A DNA stretch of 64,000 nt, taken from an uncultured Pelagibacteraceae bacterium. Lineage in GTDB: Bacteria; Pseudomonadota; Alphaproteobacteria; Pelagibacterales; Pelagibacteraceae. A program made the translations under genes and the position numbers. This document shows, in pieces, positions 55,825-64,000 of this stretch; the first letter of the stretch is position 1; each line of letters starts with the position of its first letter. Where the stretch lies: NCBI GenBank assembly GCA_902550805.1, contig CACDAL010000005.1, forward strand, positions 1 to 64,000. Direction: 5' to 3'. The notes below the pieces were generated by a model, which was not told the DNA's origin, ran no database searches, and was given only the letters and a program-made list of their open reading frames with translations.

Positions 55825-56898
55825 TTAGATTTTGACTCCAGCACCTTTTAAGAATTTAGCATTTTCATCAAGAGGAAGTCTTGGATTTGCAGGCAAATCT
55901 AAACTATCAAATTTTTTAGCTTTAAATTTTTCCAATCCTACCATTGCTATCATTGCAGCGTTATCTCCACATAATTTTAGATCAGGAAAAATTGGATCGA
56001 AATTATTCTCTTTACTAACTTTAATTAATATTTCTCTAATACCTTTATTGGCCGCAACACCTCCGGCTACCACAAATGAACTTTTATCTTGAGAATTTAT
56101 TTTTCTAAATTCTTCAAAAGCAACTTTTGTTTTTATATATAAAATTTCCTCAATTGTTTTTTGAAATGAAGCTGCAAGATCAAATTTTTCTTGTTCTGTT
56201 TTTATTTTTTGTGTTATTCTTAAAATTGCAGTCTTGAGACCTGCAAAAGAGAGATTACATCCGCCTTTATTTATTATTGGTTTTGGAAGTTCAAATTTAT
56301 GAGAATCACCTTTTTTTGCAAATTTTTCTAATTTTGGTCCACCTGGAAATTCAATTCCTAATAGTTTTGCTATCTTATCAAATGCTTCTCCTAAAGCATC
56401 GTCAATTGTCGTGCCAAGCCTTTTGTAATCACCAAGACCGTTTACACTTAAATATTGACTGTGACCTCCTGATATTAAGAGAAGTAAATAAGGATATTCA
56501 AGTTTTGAATGTAGTTTTGGACTTAATGCATGACCCTCTAAATGATTAACTCCTATAAAAGGAATATCCAATGATGAAGCTAATGCTTTTCCAAAACTTA
56601 AACCAACTGTTAAACAAACTATTAAACCTGGTCCTGCAGTTGCTGCAATCGCTGATACTTTATCTAGATTAACTTCACTTTCTTTAATTGCTTTTTTAGC
56701 AATTAAATCTATTTTTTCCACATGGGATCGTGCAGCCAATTCTGGGACAACTCCACCAAATTCTGTATGAATGTCAAATTGACTGGATACAATATTAGAT
56801 AAAATTTTTGGAATACCGCTGTTACTATCTTGTATTAATGATACTGCAGTTTCATCGCAACTTGTCTCAATGCCTAATATTATTGGTTTTTCGGTCAT
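55825..56898 (-). CDS. tsaD: tRNA t6A synthesis protein TsaD
   Basis: A 357-residue ASKHA-fold enzyme (Gcp/YgjD) that transfers threonylcarbamoyl to A37 of ANN-decoding tRNAs. ILGIETSCDETAVSLI, VPELAARSHVEKI, the metal-binding GVNHLEGHALSPKL (H-x3-H), LISGGHSQYL, DDALGEAFDKIAKLLGIEFPGGP and VVAGGVAANKGIRE are all present. It is convergent with the repeat-protein gene (22-bp gap) and divergent from hemC (58 bp), as tsaD-hemC commonly are in proteobacteria. Confidence 0.98.
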   Translation of the reverse strand: MTEKPIILGIETSCDETAVSLIQDSNSGIPKILSNIVSSQFDIHTEFGGVVPELAARSHVEKIDLIAKKAIKESEVNLDKVSAIAATAGPGLIVCLTVGLSFGKALASSLDIPFIGVNHLEGHALSPKLHSKLEYPYLLLLISGGHSQYLSVNGLGDYKRLGTTIDDALGEAFDKIAKLLGIEFPGGPKLEKFAKKGDSHKFELPKPIINKGGCNLSFAGLKTAILRITQKIKTEQEKFDLAASFQKTIEEILYIKTKVAFEEFRKINSQDKSSFVVAGGVAANKGIREILIKVSKENNFDPIFPDLKLCGDNAAMIAMVGLEKFKAKKFDSLDLPANPRLPLDENAKFLKGAGVKI

Positions 56899-56956
56899 AA
56901 AAATTTTTTTCTAATTAATACAATTAAACTATAAGAATGTAATAAAAATAAGTTTT

Positions 56957-57868
56957 ATGAAAAGAGATAAATTTATTATTGGTTCCAGAGGTAGCAAATT
57001 AGCTTTGATTTATGCTGAGAATGTAAAAGCTAAATTAAAAGAGGTATTTTCTAAAGATATAGAAATTAAAAAAATTGTTACATCGGGTGATGAAAATCAA
57101 AAAGACAGACTTTCAAATTTAGGTGGCAAAGGATTGTTTTCAAAAAAAATTGAATATGAATTATTAGAATATAAAATTGATATTGCCGTTCATGCGTTAA
57201 AAGATATGCCGTCAATCGAAACAGATGGATTAATAACAAATTTTTTTTTAAAAAGAAATTCACCTAATGAAATTTTGATAAGCAATGGAAATATAAAATT
57301 TAATGATCTTAAGCCAAACTCAGTAATAGGAACTTCATCTTACAGAAGAGAATACCAATTAAAAAATAAAAGGTCTGACTTAATTTATAAATTAATTAGA
57401 GGAAATGTAGACACAAGAATAAAAAAATTAGAAGAAGGAAATTATGATGCAATTATTCTTTCTAAAGCAGGAATAAATGCATTAGATCTAATAAATAAAA
57501 TTACAGAAGAATTTTCTACCGATGAATTAATTCCTTGTGCGGGCCAAGGAATTATAGCTATACAATGTAGAGATAATGACATTGAAACAAAAGAATTATT
57601 AGAAAGTGTAAATGATAATGAAACTAGAATAATAGCCAACACAGAAAGGGAAGTTTTAAAAATTTTAGAAGGAGATTGTGATACTGCAATAGGAGCATTT
57701 TCAAATATTGATGGAAATAATATTAATTTAGTTGCAGAACTTTTTTCAGTAGATGGTAAACAAAGATACTTTATAAAAGATACAAAAAATATAGACTTAG
57801 CTAAAGAATTAGGTTGGGAAATAGGTGAAGCTCTAAAATTAAAGTCGGAAGGATCCTATAAGAGATAA
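56957..57868 (+). CDS. hemC: Hydroxymethylbilane synthase
   Basis: A 303-residue porphobilinogen deaminase. IGSRGSKLALIYAENVK, the GGKGLFSKKIEYELLEYKIDIAVHALKDMPS block, VIGTSSYRREYQL, LIRGNVDTRIKKLEEGNYDAIILSKAGINAL and CAGQGIIAIQCR are diagnostic. The dipyrromethane-cofactor cysteine is in LEGDCDTAIGAF. It makes hydroxymethylbilane from four porphobilinogens. hemD follows 1 bp later; hemE, hemH and hemG are in the origin block. Confidence 0.98.
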   Translation: MKRDKFIIGSRGSKLALIYAENVKAKLKEVFSKDIEIKKIVTSGDENQKDRLSNLGGKGLFSKKIEYELLEYKIDIAVHALKDMPSIETDGLITNFFLKRNSPNEILISNGNIKFNDLKPNSVIGTSSYRREYQLKNKRSDLIYKLIRGNVDTRIKKLEEGNYDAIILSKAGINALDLINKITEEFSTDELIPCAGQGIIAIQCRDNDIETKELLESVNDNETRIIANTEREVLKILEGDCDTAIGAFSNIDGNNINLVAELFSVDGKQRYFIKDTKNIDLAKELGWEIGEALKLKSEGSYKR

Positions 57869-57869
57869 A

Positions 57870-58568
57870 ATGCATATTTTGTTAACAAGACCACTGGATG
57901 ATTGTAGAGATTTAATAATTAAATTTAAATCTTTAGGTCATAATGTTTCTCATCTCCCGGTGATAAAAATTAATCCGGTAGAATATGATCAACTTAATTA
58001 TAATGATTATAAAGGAATTATTTTTACAAGCGCAAATGCTGTTAAAAATTTGAATTTAGAAAATATAGATAAAAAAATTAATTGTTTTTGCGTAGGATTA
58101 GCAACCGAAAAGATTGTAAAACAAAATGGATTTCAAAATATTTTTTGTGCAGATGGAAATGTAAATAATTTAAAAGAAATTATTCTACAAAATTTCGATC
58201 ATAACCACGGAAGTTTACTTTATGTTAGTGGAGAAATTATTTCATCTAACCTTGATAGAGATTTAATTTCAGAGGGTTATTCTGTGAAAAGAATAGTTAA
58301 TTATAATGCTCTTCCAGTTGAGGAAATAAGCGAAAAATTTATTAAGGATTTAAAATCATTAATTCCAGATATGATTTTTATTTATTCGGAGAATAGTGCT
58401 AGAAACTATTTAAATTTATTAAAAAAATATGGTTTAACAGACATTTGGATGGATACCAATTTAATGTGTATAGGAGAAAAATCATCTGCGATATTAAATG
58501 AAATTAAATGGAAAAAAATCTTTCTATTTAATCCTGGTGAAGAGGAATTTTTACTATATAAAATTTAA
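57870..58568 (+). CDS. hemD: Uroporphyrinogen-III synthase
   Basis: A 232-residue HemD-like protein. The start ILLTRPLDDCRDLIIKFKSLGHNVSHLPVIKI, then GIIFTSANAVKNL, FCVGLATEKIVKQNGFQNI and MIFIYSENSARNYLNLLKKYGL follow the family layout of two alpha/beta domains. HemD is poorly conserved in general, but the position 1 bp after hemC makes the call firm. It cyclises hydroxymethylbilane to uroporphyrinogen III. Confidence 0.93.
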   Translation: MHILLTRPLDDCRDLIIKFKSLGHNVSHLPVIKINPVEYDQLNYNDYKGIIFTSANAVKNLNLENIDKKINCFCVGLATEKIVKQNGFQNIFCADGNVNNLKEIILQNFDHNHGSLLYVSGEIISSNLDRDLISEGYSVKRIVNYNALPVEEISEKFIKDLKSLIPDMIFIYSENSARNYLNLLKKYGLTDIWMDTNLMCIGEKSSAILNEIKWKKIFLFNPGEEEFLLYKI

Positions 58569-58570
58569 TC

Positions 58571-59656
58571 ATGGACGTTTTTAACAATTTTAAAGATCTA
58601 TTTTTATCTGTTTGGGAAAAAGGTATTTTAGGTATTGATTTTTTTCAAATTATTATTGGGATTGGAATATTTTTTCTATTTCTAGTTTTTAGAGGTTTAA
58701 TTAGCAAGTTAATTATAAAAAAATTAGAGTTAATTTCAAAAAAAACAACAAATAAACTTGATGATACTTTTGTCAAAGCAATGGAAGGTCCTGCAAGATT
58801 TTTACCAATTGTACTTGGTGTTTTTTTTGCAAGTTATTATATGTCATTCTCTGAAGAAACCAGATCTTTTGTTGAAAATATTAACAGAACTTTAATTACA
58901 ATCTTAATTTTTTGGATTATTCATCAAATTATAGAACCTGTTTCTTATATTCTAAGTGGTTTAGATAAAATATTAACAAGAGAATTAATTGGATGGATTA
59001 TAAAATCACTTAAAATATTAATATTTATTCTAGGAGCCGCAGCAGTACTAGAATTATGGGGAATAAAAATAGGACCAATTATTGCTGGACTAGGGTTATT
59101 TGGTGTTGCTGTTGCATTGGGAGCTCAAGATTTATTTAAAAACTTAATTTCTGGAATTTTAGTATTAGTTGAGAAAAGATTTAAAATGGGAGATTGGATT
59201 CTTGTAGAAGGAATTATTGAGGGTGTTGTTGAAAAAATAGGTTTTAGATCAACAGTAATTAGAAAATTTGATAAATCTTTAGCAATTATCCCAAATTTTC
59301 AATTTGCAGAAAATGCCGTCATAAATGTTAGTCAAACAACAAATTGGATTATTAGTTGGACAATAAATTTACAATACGACACAACAGTTGAACAACTTAA
59401 AAAAATAAGAGATGAAATTGAAAACTACATAAAAAAAAATGAAGATTATAAACCTGAATTAGGGTATGCGGTGAGAGTTGATAAGTTTGCTGATAGCTCT
59501 ATTGATATGTATATTCGTTGTTTTACAAAAACTGATGACTGGGATGAATGGCTTTCAGTAAAAGAAAACTTAGCATTAGAGATAAAACAAATAGTTGAAA
59601 AAAATAGTGCATCATTTGCTTTTCCAAGCCAGTCAATTTATGTAGAAAAAAAATGA
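58571..59656 (+). CDS. MscS-family mechanosensitive channel
   Basis: A 361-residue inner-membrane channel. N-terminal helices (about 22-45, 75-90 and 100-125) lead to the pore helix and beta domain: GPIIAGLGLFGVAVALGAQDLFKNLISGILVLVEKRFKMGDWILVEGIIEGVVEKIGFRSTVIRKFD. The Ala/Gly-rich pore pattern and the RS(T)..R.FD loop are family marks. It would release solutes on osmotic downshock. It is followed by a YggT gene that overlaps by 4 bp. Confidence 0.95.
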   Translation: MDVFNNFKDLFLSVWEKGILGIDFFQIIIGIGIFFLFLVFRGLISKLIIKKLELISKKTTNKLDDTFVKAMEGPARFLPIVLGVFFASYYMSFSEETRSFVENINRTLITILIFWIIHQIIEPVSYILSGLDKILTRELIGWIIKSLKILIFILGAAAVLELWGIKIGPIIAGLGLFGVAVALGAQDLFKNLISGILVLVEKRFKMGDWILVEGIIEGVVEKIGFRSTVIRKFDKSLAIIPNFQFAENAVINVSQTTNWIISWTINLQYDTTVEQLKKIRDEIENYIKKNEDYKPELGYAVRVDKFADSSIDMYIRCFTKTDDWDEWLSVKENLALEIKQIVEKNSASFAFPSQSIYVEKK

Positions 59657-59943
59657 TTGCTGTTTTTTACCTATTACTTCAATTACTCAAATTATATTCT
59701 TATGTAGTTATAGCCAATGTTGTAATAAGTTGGCTAATTGCTTTTAATGTTTTAAATACATCGAATAGGTTTGTGTATTCAATTTTAGAATTTACTTATA
59801 AGTTGACTGATCCGATTCTTAACAAAATAAGAGGGTTTATGCCCAATCTAGGGGCTTTTGATATATCGCCTATCATTCTTCTTTTGTTGATCTGGTTTAT
59901 AGAAATGTGTATGAAGCTTTACATAGCACCATTAATTTTTTAA
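59653..59943 (+). CDS. YggT-family membrane protein
   Basis: A 96-residue protein with two hydrophobic blocks (about 2-30 and 68-92). VVIANVVISWLIAFNVLNTSNRFVYSILEFTYKLTDPILNKIRGFMPNLGAFDISPIILLLLIWFIE is the full YggT signature, including T-DP-L-N-IR and D-SPI. The family is implicated in envelope or osmotic functions without a settled biochemical role. It overlaps the mscS-like gene by 4 bp and precedes folD by 7 bp. Confidence 0.94.
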   Translation: MIAVFYLLLQLLKLYSYVVIANVVISWLIAFNVLNTSNRFVYSILEFTYKLTDPILNKIRGFMPNLGAFDISPIILLLLIWFIEMCMKLYIAPLIF

Positions 59944-59950
59944 CTATCAT

Positions 59951-60796
59951 ATGATTTTAATAGACGGAAAAAAAGTAGCAGCCGAACTCAGAGAAGAGTT
60001 AAAGCAAGAAGTCATAGAACTAAAAGCTAAACATAATAAAATTCCAGGACTCACAGTAATTTTGATTGGCGATATGGCGCCTAGTCAAATTTATGTTCGC
60101 ATGAAAGAGAAAGCGGCAAATGAAGTGGGTTTAAAATCAGAAGTTATAAGATATCCAGAGGCCGTAGAAGAAAAAACAGTATTAGATAAGATAGATGAGT
60201 TAAATAAAGATGATACTGTATCAGGAATATTAGTTCAACTACCATTACCAAAACATATTGATAAACAAAAAGTTATTGAGGCAATTTTGCCAAGCAAAGA
60301 TGTAGATGGTTTTCACCCAATGAATGTTGGAAACCTCTCATCCGGTTATGAAAGCTCAGTACCTTGCACTCCATTAGGCTGTTATTTATTGATAAAAAAA
60401 ATAGAGCCTAATCTAAGTGGTAAAAAAGCAGTTGTAGTTGGTAGATCTAATCTTAATGGGAAACCAATGACACAATTACTTTTAAAAGAAAATTGTACTG
60501 TAACTATTACTCATTCGAGAACTAAAGATTTAAAAGCAGAATGTTTAGAGGCCGACATTATTGTTGCGGCTGTTGGAATTCCAGAGCTTGTAAAAGGAGA
60601 CTGGGTAAAAAAAGATGCAATTGTAATTGACGTTGGTATTAATAAAACTGATAGAGGAATAGTTGGAGATGTAGCGTTTGATGAAGTTTCAAAAGTTGCA
60701 AAAGCTTTAACGCCTGTCCCAGGCGGAGTAGGCCCAATGACCATTGCATGCTTATTAAAAAATACTATTGAGTGTTTTAAAAGATCAAAAATATAA
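59951..60796 (+). CDS. folD: Methylenetetrahydrofolate dehydrogenase/cyclohydrolase
   Basis: A 281-residue bifunctional enzyme of one-carbon metabolism. IGDMAPSQIYVRMKEKAANEVG with the catalytic YxxxK region, GILVQLPLPKHID, PSKDVDGFHPMNVGNL, VVVGRSNLNGKPMTQLLL and the C-terminal PVPGGVGPMTIACLLKNT are diagnostic. It interconverts 5,10-methylene- and 10-formyl-THF in the cytoplasm, the latter feeding PurH. The YggT-folD order is frequent in alphaproteobacteria. Confidence 0.98.
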   Translation: MILIDGKKVAAELREELKQEVIELKAKHNKIPGLTVILIGDMAPSQIYVRMKEKAANEVGLKSEVIRYPEAVEEKTVLDKIDELNKDDTVSGILVQLPLPKHIDKQKVIEAILPSKDVDGFHPMNVGNLSSGYESSVPCTPLGCYLLIKKIEPNLSGKKAVVVGRSNLNGKPMTQLLLKENCTVTITHSRTKDLKAECLEADIIVAAVGIPELVKGDWVKKDAIVIDVGINKTDRGIVGDVAFDEVSKVAKALTPVPGGVGPMTIACLLKNTIECFKRSKI

Positions 60797-60797
60797 T

Positions 60798-62477
60798 TTA
60801 TTTTATTACAGATTTAAAAATAAACTCAATATCTTCAATAAATTTTTCATTTTCAAAAAGAAATTTGTTAGCCTGTTCTTTATAATACATTTTTAAATCG
60901 AAATTTTCTTTATTTGCAATATCTATACTTTTTTCAACGTAATCATCCAAATTATTTACTATTGGAGCATTTTCTATTTTCATTTGTTTATAGGCTCCAG
61001 TAACTATTCTACTTTTTAAATAATCAGTTGGCATAGTTATAGTTGGAGTTCCATAATACATAGATTCATGAAAACTGTTACCCGCACCAAACCAATAAGG
61101 ATCCAATAAAATCGATGCCATACCACAATGATTTATAAATTCATCTGGTTTTAACCTATTAATAAAAAATATTCTTTCTATATGTTCAGGAGCAGTTTTT
61201 TTTAATCTATTATAAAATAGTTTACTTAAAATTTCTTTGCCATCTTTAATAAAAATTATTTTAGCCTTTTTGTCTTTCTCGAGTATTTTTTTTATTACAA
61301 TATCGAATTTAGGATGCATTTTAATTAAAGTTTGAGGACATGAATAAATATTCTTTTTTGTTAATGTTTCCTTGTCTAAATTGAGTGATACTTTAGGTTT
61401 GTAAAAATACATTGGCAAATATTTTGAAAGTAAAGTTTTTTCAGAATACTTTTTTTCATGCCCTTCTAATTCTATTAATTTAGACGATAGAAAGTAATCC
61501 ATATTTTCATTTCCAGTTGTCTCCGGATGACCCCAAGATGTAATTTGAATTTTAGCCAATCTAAGTAAAGTTAAATAATATAAGTTAGTTGACATGTGAA
61601 TATCTGGATAAAATAAAATGTCTAAAGATTTTTCTCTAATTATTTTAGCTTTATCATTAAAATTTTTAGGTAAAAAAATATTTTTATAATTATATAAAAC
61701 TATCGACTCTTTAATCTCGTCAAATTTAACTCCTGGTAGAGTTTTATCAGAATGAAATACGTAAACTTCAAATAAATTTTTATTTAATTTATAAATAATT
61801 CCTTTAAAAAGTTTCATAATTGTGTGATCAGAAAAAAATTCAGATATAAAACCAATTTTTATTTTTTCATTTTTTAATTTAGGAATTTCAATATTATTGT
61901 TTAGATCTGGATAAATTTTTTTGTATAATAAAGTTAATTTCTTATTTATTTCAAGATTATCATAACCATCATATGAAAGCTCAAAATTGGGAGGCTTTAA
62001 TAATTTTTTAGATAAATCAAGTGTAGGAATATTATCTTCAGAGAGCAATTTATCTATTTCACTATCAAATTTTTTTCTTAAAATATTTATTTCATCCAAT
62101 GAATTGAAAAAATTTGGATAAAAAAGTATGCTTTTTAATTGAAATTCATTATCAAATTTATTCTTACTTATTGCAGTTTTTGTTAAATTTTTAAGTTCAT
62201 CATATTTGTTTAGTTTAGAATATATCTCGTATAATAATTTATAAGCAATTTGATCATCTTCTTTGTTTAAAGAAATAAAATATTTTAATTTTTTTTCTGC
62301 TTTATTATAATCTTCAGTTTCCAGGTATGATTTAGATAAATTTTCTAATGCCGGAGAGCTATTTGGAGCATCTTCCAATGTTTTTTCAAAATATATTTGT
62401 GCTTGTTTAAAATCTTTTTTTTGAAAAAATTTAATGCCTTCTTCAAAATTTTTTTTTGCCTGCTCTAATTTGTCCAT
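60798..62477 (-). CDS. TPR protein with GT41-like glycosyltransferase domain
   Basis: A 559-residue protein. The N-terminal ~120 residues are tetratricopeptide repeats (FEEGIKFFQKKDFKQAQIYFEKTLEDAPNSSPALENLSKSYLETEDYNKAEKKL). The C-terminal part is GT41/SPINDLY-like: KIKIGFISEFFSDHTIMKLFKGII, ILFYPDIHMS, KIQITSWGHPETTGNENMDYFLSS and a late SILLDPYWFGAGNSFHESMYYGTPTITMP that fits the UDP-sugar site. It is a distant paralogue of the enzyme at 19538-21235. Acceptor and donor sugars are unknown. Confidence 0.83.
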   Translation of the reverse strand: MDKLEQAKKNFEEGIKFFQKKDFKQAQIYFEKTLEDAPNSSPALENLSKSYLETEDYNKAEKKLKYFISLNKEDDQIAYKLLYEIYSKLNKYDELKNLTKTAISKNKFDNEFQLKSILFYPNFFNSLDEINILRKKFDSEIDKLLSEDNIPTLDLSKKLLKPPNFELSYDGYDNLEINKKLTLLYKKIYPDLNNNIEIPKLKNEKIKIGFISEFFSDHTIMKLFKGIIYKLNKNLFEVYVFHSDKTLPGVKFDEIKESIVLYNYKNIFLPKNFNDKAKIIREKSLDILFYPDIHMSTNLYYLTLLRLAKIQITSWGHPETTGNENMDYFLSSKLIELEGHEKKYSEKTLLSKYLPMYFYKPKVSLNLDKETLTKKNIYSCPQTLIKMHPKFDIVIKKILEKDKKAKIIFIKDGKEILSKLFYNRLKKTAPEHIERIFFINRLKPDEFINHCGMASILLDPYWFGAGNSFHESMYYGTPTITMPTDYLKSRIVTGAYKQMKIENAPIVNNLDDYVEKSIDIANKENFDLKMYYKEQANKFLFENEKFIEDIEFIFKSVIK

Positions 62478-62517
62478 ATTTTATTTTAAAATTTGATTAT
62501 ATTATCTTTAAAACTAT

Positions 62518-63579
62518 ATGAAATTTATAATTTTATTATTTTTATTTTTAACTTATAACTCAACTACTTTTACTATGGAAAAAAAACCATTTCATCATTT
62601 ACCGGATGGTACATTTAGAAATCCCGAAGGTTCTCCTGAACGAAATTCTAATATTAAATGGTCATTTCGTGTTTTTAATAAAGAAAAGAAAAAACTAGAT
62701 ATGACTGTTCCAAAAGAACATGTTGTTGAAAAAGTGAAAGTTTTATCAGATTTAGAAAGATTCAAAGATGATGATTTTGTTGGATGGATTGGTCATGCTA
62801 CATTTTTAATAAAATTGGGAAATACAACAATTATAACTGACCCAGTTTTTTCTAAAAATGCTGGACCTTTATTTTTTGGACCAAAAAGATATACCGAACC
62901 CGCATTAAAGCTTAACGAAATTCCAAGAACTGATTTATTTTTATTAACCCACAATCATTACGATCATCAAGATATGATGACGATCAGAAAATTTCCATTT
63001 AAAGATGCAAAGGTTATGGTTCCATTAAATCTTGGTAAATATTTTACAAGCAATAGATATAGAGATGTTAATGAAATGGACTGGTATGACGAAATAAGAG
63101 TTAATGATGATTTAAAGGTAACGTTGTTACCTGCGGTTCATTGGTCTAAAAGAAGTTTAACAGATACCAATAAAACTCTTTGGGGAAATTTTTTAATTGA
63201 ATATAAAGAAAAAAAAATTCTTTTTGCAAGTGATACCGGTGTTGGAAATATCTACAAAGAATTAGGAAATAAATTTGGACCAATAGATTTAACTTTTATT
63301 AATATTGGTGCATATAATTTTTATCCTATAATGCCATATAAAGATAAATCTGCTTATCACGCTAATCCAGAAGAGGCCTTAAGTATTGCAAAAGATTTAA
63401 AGAGTAAAAAAGTGATAGGTATGCATTGGGGAACTTTTGTATTGTCATTAGAACCTATAATGGAACCGCCAGTTAGATTTAAAGATAACGCAGAAAAATA
63501 TGGCTATAATAAAGAAGATGCAATTATTTTTAAGATTGGAGAAATACAATCTCTAAAAAAATTACTTTCTTATAATTAA
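62518..63579 (+). CDS. Metallo-beta-lactamase-fold hydrolase (NAPE-PLD/UlaG-like)
   Basis: A 353-residue protein with a probable N-terminal signal peptide or anchor (FIILLFLFLTYNSTTFT). The MBL core has DDFVGWIGHATFLIKLGNTTIITDPVFS, the metal motif LLTHNHYDHQD (H-x-H-x-D-H), PAVHWSKRSLTD, LFASDTGVG and GMHWGTFVLSLEP. The GPKRYTEPAL and GHATFLI segments are as in N-acyl-phosphatidylethanolamine phospholipase D relatives. Periplasmic phospholipid or ester hydrolysis is likely but the substrate is unproven. Confidence 0.9.
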   Translation: MKFIILLFLFLTYNSTTFTMEKKPFHHLPDGTFRNPEGSPERNSNIKWSFRVFNKEKKKLDMTVPKEHVVEKVKVLSDLERFKDDDFVGWIGHATFLIKLGNTTIITDPVFSKNAGPLFFGPKRYTEPALKLNEIPRTDLFLLTHNHYDHQDMMTIRKFPFKDAKVMVPLNLGKYFTSNRYRDVNEMDWYDEIRVNDDLKVTLLPAVHWSKRSLTDTNKTLWGNFLIEYKEKKILFASDTGVGNIYKELGNKFGPIDLTFINIGAYNFYPIMPYKDKSAYHANPEEALSIAKDLKSKKVIGMHWGTFVLSLEPIMEPPVRFKDNAEKYGYNKEDAIIFKIGEIQSLKKLLSYN

Positions 63580-63584
63580 TTTAT

Positions 63585-64000
63585 TTATCTTAATTTTTTT
63601 TTATGAAAATTAATAAATTTTTCAACATTAGATCTGCTAAAAGTTTTATTTTCTTCAAATGAAACTTTTTTCATTGAATATGCATTACTATTAGTTATTC
63701 TTGATTGAATGGTGATATTACCTTTGTAAAGTTTAAGTTTAACTGATCCATTAACCTTATTTCTTTTTAGATCAACTATTTTTTGAAGTTTAAATCTTTC
63801 TTTTGAGTACCAGTATCCATTATAAATTAGCTCTGCATATCTTGGCATTACAGCATCTTTTTTGTGCATTGTTTCTCTATCAAGCGTTACAGACTCAATT
63901 GCTCTATGAGCATTTACTAACAATGTTCCACCTGGTGTTTCATAAACACCTCTAGATTTTATTCCAACAAATCTATTTTCTACTAAATCGACTCTGCCGA
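63585..64000 (-). CDS. argG: Argininosuccinate synthase, C-terminal part
   Basis: The frame is open from the window edge (64000) to the stop at 63585, about 138 residues; the 5' part lies outside. [60 protein letters not shown] and [12 protein letters not shown] are conserved ArgG blocks. The enzyme joins citrulline and aspartate in arginine synthesis. Taking the TTG at 63923 as a start would wrongly shorten it, since conserved residues continue upstream. It is convergent with the MBL gene, 5 bp apart. Confidence 0.96.
   Translation of the reverse strand, partial: GRVDLVENRFVGIKSRGVYETPGGTLLVNAHRAIESVTLDRETMHKKDAVMPRYAELIYNGYWYSKERFKLQKIVDLKRNKVNGSVKLKLYKGNITIQSRITNSNAYSMKKVSFEENKTFSRSNVEKFINFHKKKLR

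Noticed and set aside
63585..63923. Short independent 112-residue ORF starting at TTG 63923
   Set aside because: Conserved ArgG residues continue upstream to the window edge, so it is the 3' part of argG.

Overview
The window reads as chromosome from a streamlined marine alphaproteobacterium of the SAR11 clade (Pelagibacterales, Pelagibacter-like). The grounds are the very high A+T content, runs of poly-A/poly-T even inside genes, Lys/Asn/Ile-rich proteins, genes that abut or overlap by 1 to 20 bp, almost no intergenic space (nothing over 300 bp lacks a gene), and an alphaproteobacterial gene order. This assignment is inferred from gene content; no database was searched.

Layout. 1-5.8 kb holds the end of grpE, dnaK, dnaJ, a tiny membrane ORF, dapB, nth and a PfkB kinase. 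5.8-9.2 kb holds a hidden 35-codon ArfA-like gene coupled to an OmpR-type regulator, an L,D-transpeptidase, yggS, a degenerate ThiE-like gene and a major porin. 9.4-13.9 kb holds a DUF3576 lipoprotein, leuS, lptE and holA. 13.9-25.2 kb is a leftward block: parB, parA, rsmG, mnmG, mnmE, a GT41 glycosyltransferase, rho, hemG, hemH and hemE, with two parS sites. 25.2-25.5 kb is the best candidate for the chromosome origin. 25.5-29.7 kb is a rightward block: ppsR, maf, aroE, an SDR, coaE and dnaQ. It is followed by secB, fxsA, a Tim44-domain gene, smr and hslUV. 33.5-37.4 kb holds hisBHAFE, a HIT gene and a GNAT gene.

37.4-43.5 kb holds lolA, ftsK, a frameshifted UbiH-like gene, a Lon N-domain protein and a TPR-sulfotransferase. 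After tRNA-Gly(GCC) come phhB, purH, a heparinase II/III-like gene and rpe. 47.9-53.6 kb holds an acetate uptake and activation set (a symporter with its DUF4212 partner, and acs). 53.6-54.5 kb is a small cupin + DUF2784 cassette between two near-identical 21-bp direct repeats. Next come a Glu/Lys/Gln-rich repeat protein, tsaD, hemC, hemD, an MscS channel, a YggT protein, folD, a second GT41-like enzyme, a metallo-beta-lactamase-fold protein and the 3' part of argG.

How it works together. The centre of the window is the origin neighbourhood conserved in Caulobacter and Rickettsia. hemE and ppsR diverge from a 286-bp AT-rich gap, and genes on both sides point away from it, so they are co-directional with replication. 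ParA, ParB and the parS sites lie about 9-11 kb to the left. The haem genes are split between the origin block (hemE, hemH, hemG) and hemC-hemD at 57-58.6 kb. Protein folding and quality control (dnaK/J, secB, hslUV, Lon-N, the ArfA-like protein) is well represented. Two GT41-type TPR glycosyltransferases and a TPR-sulfotransferase suggest glycan or protein modification.
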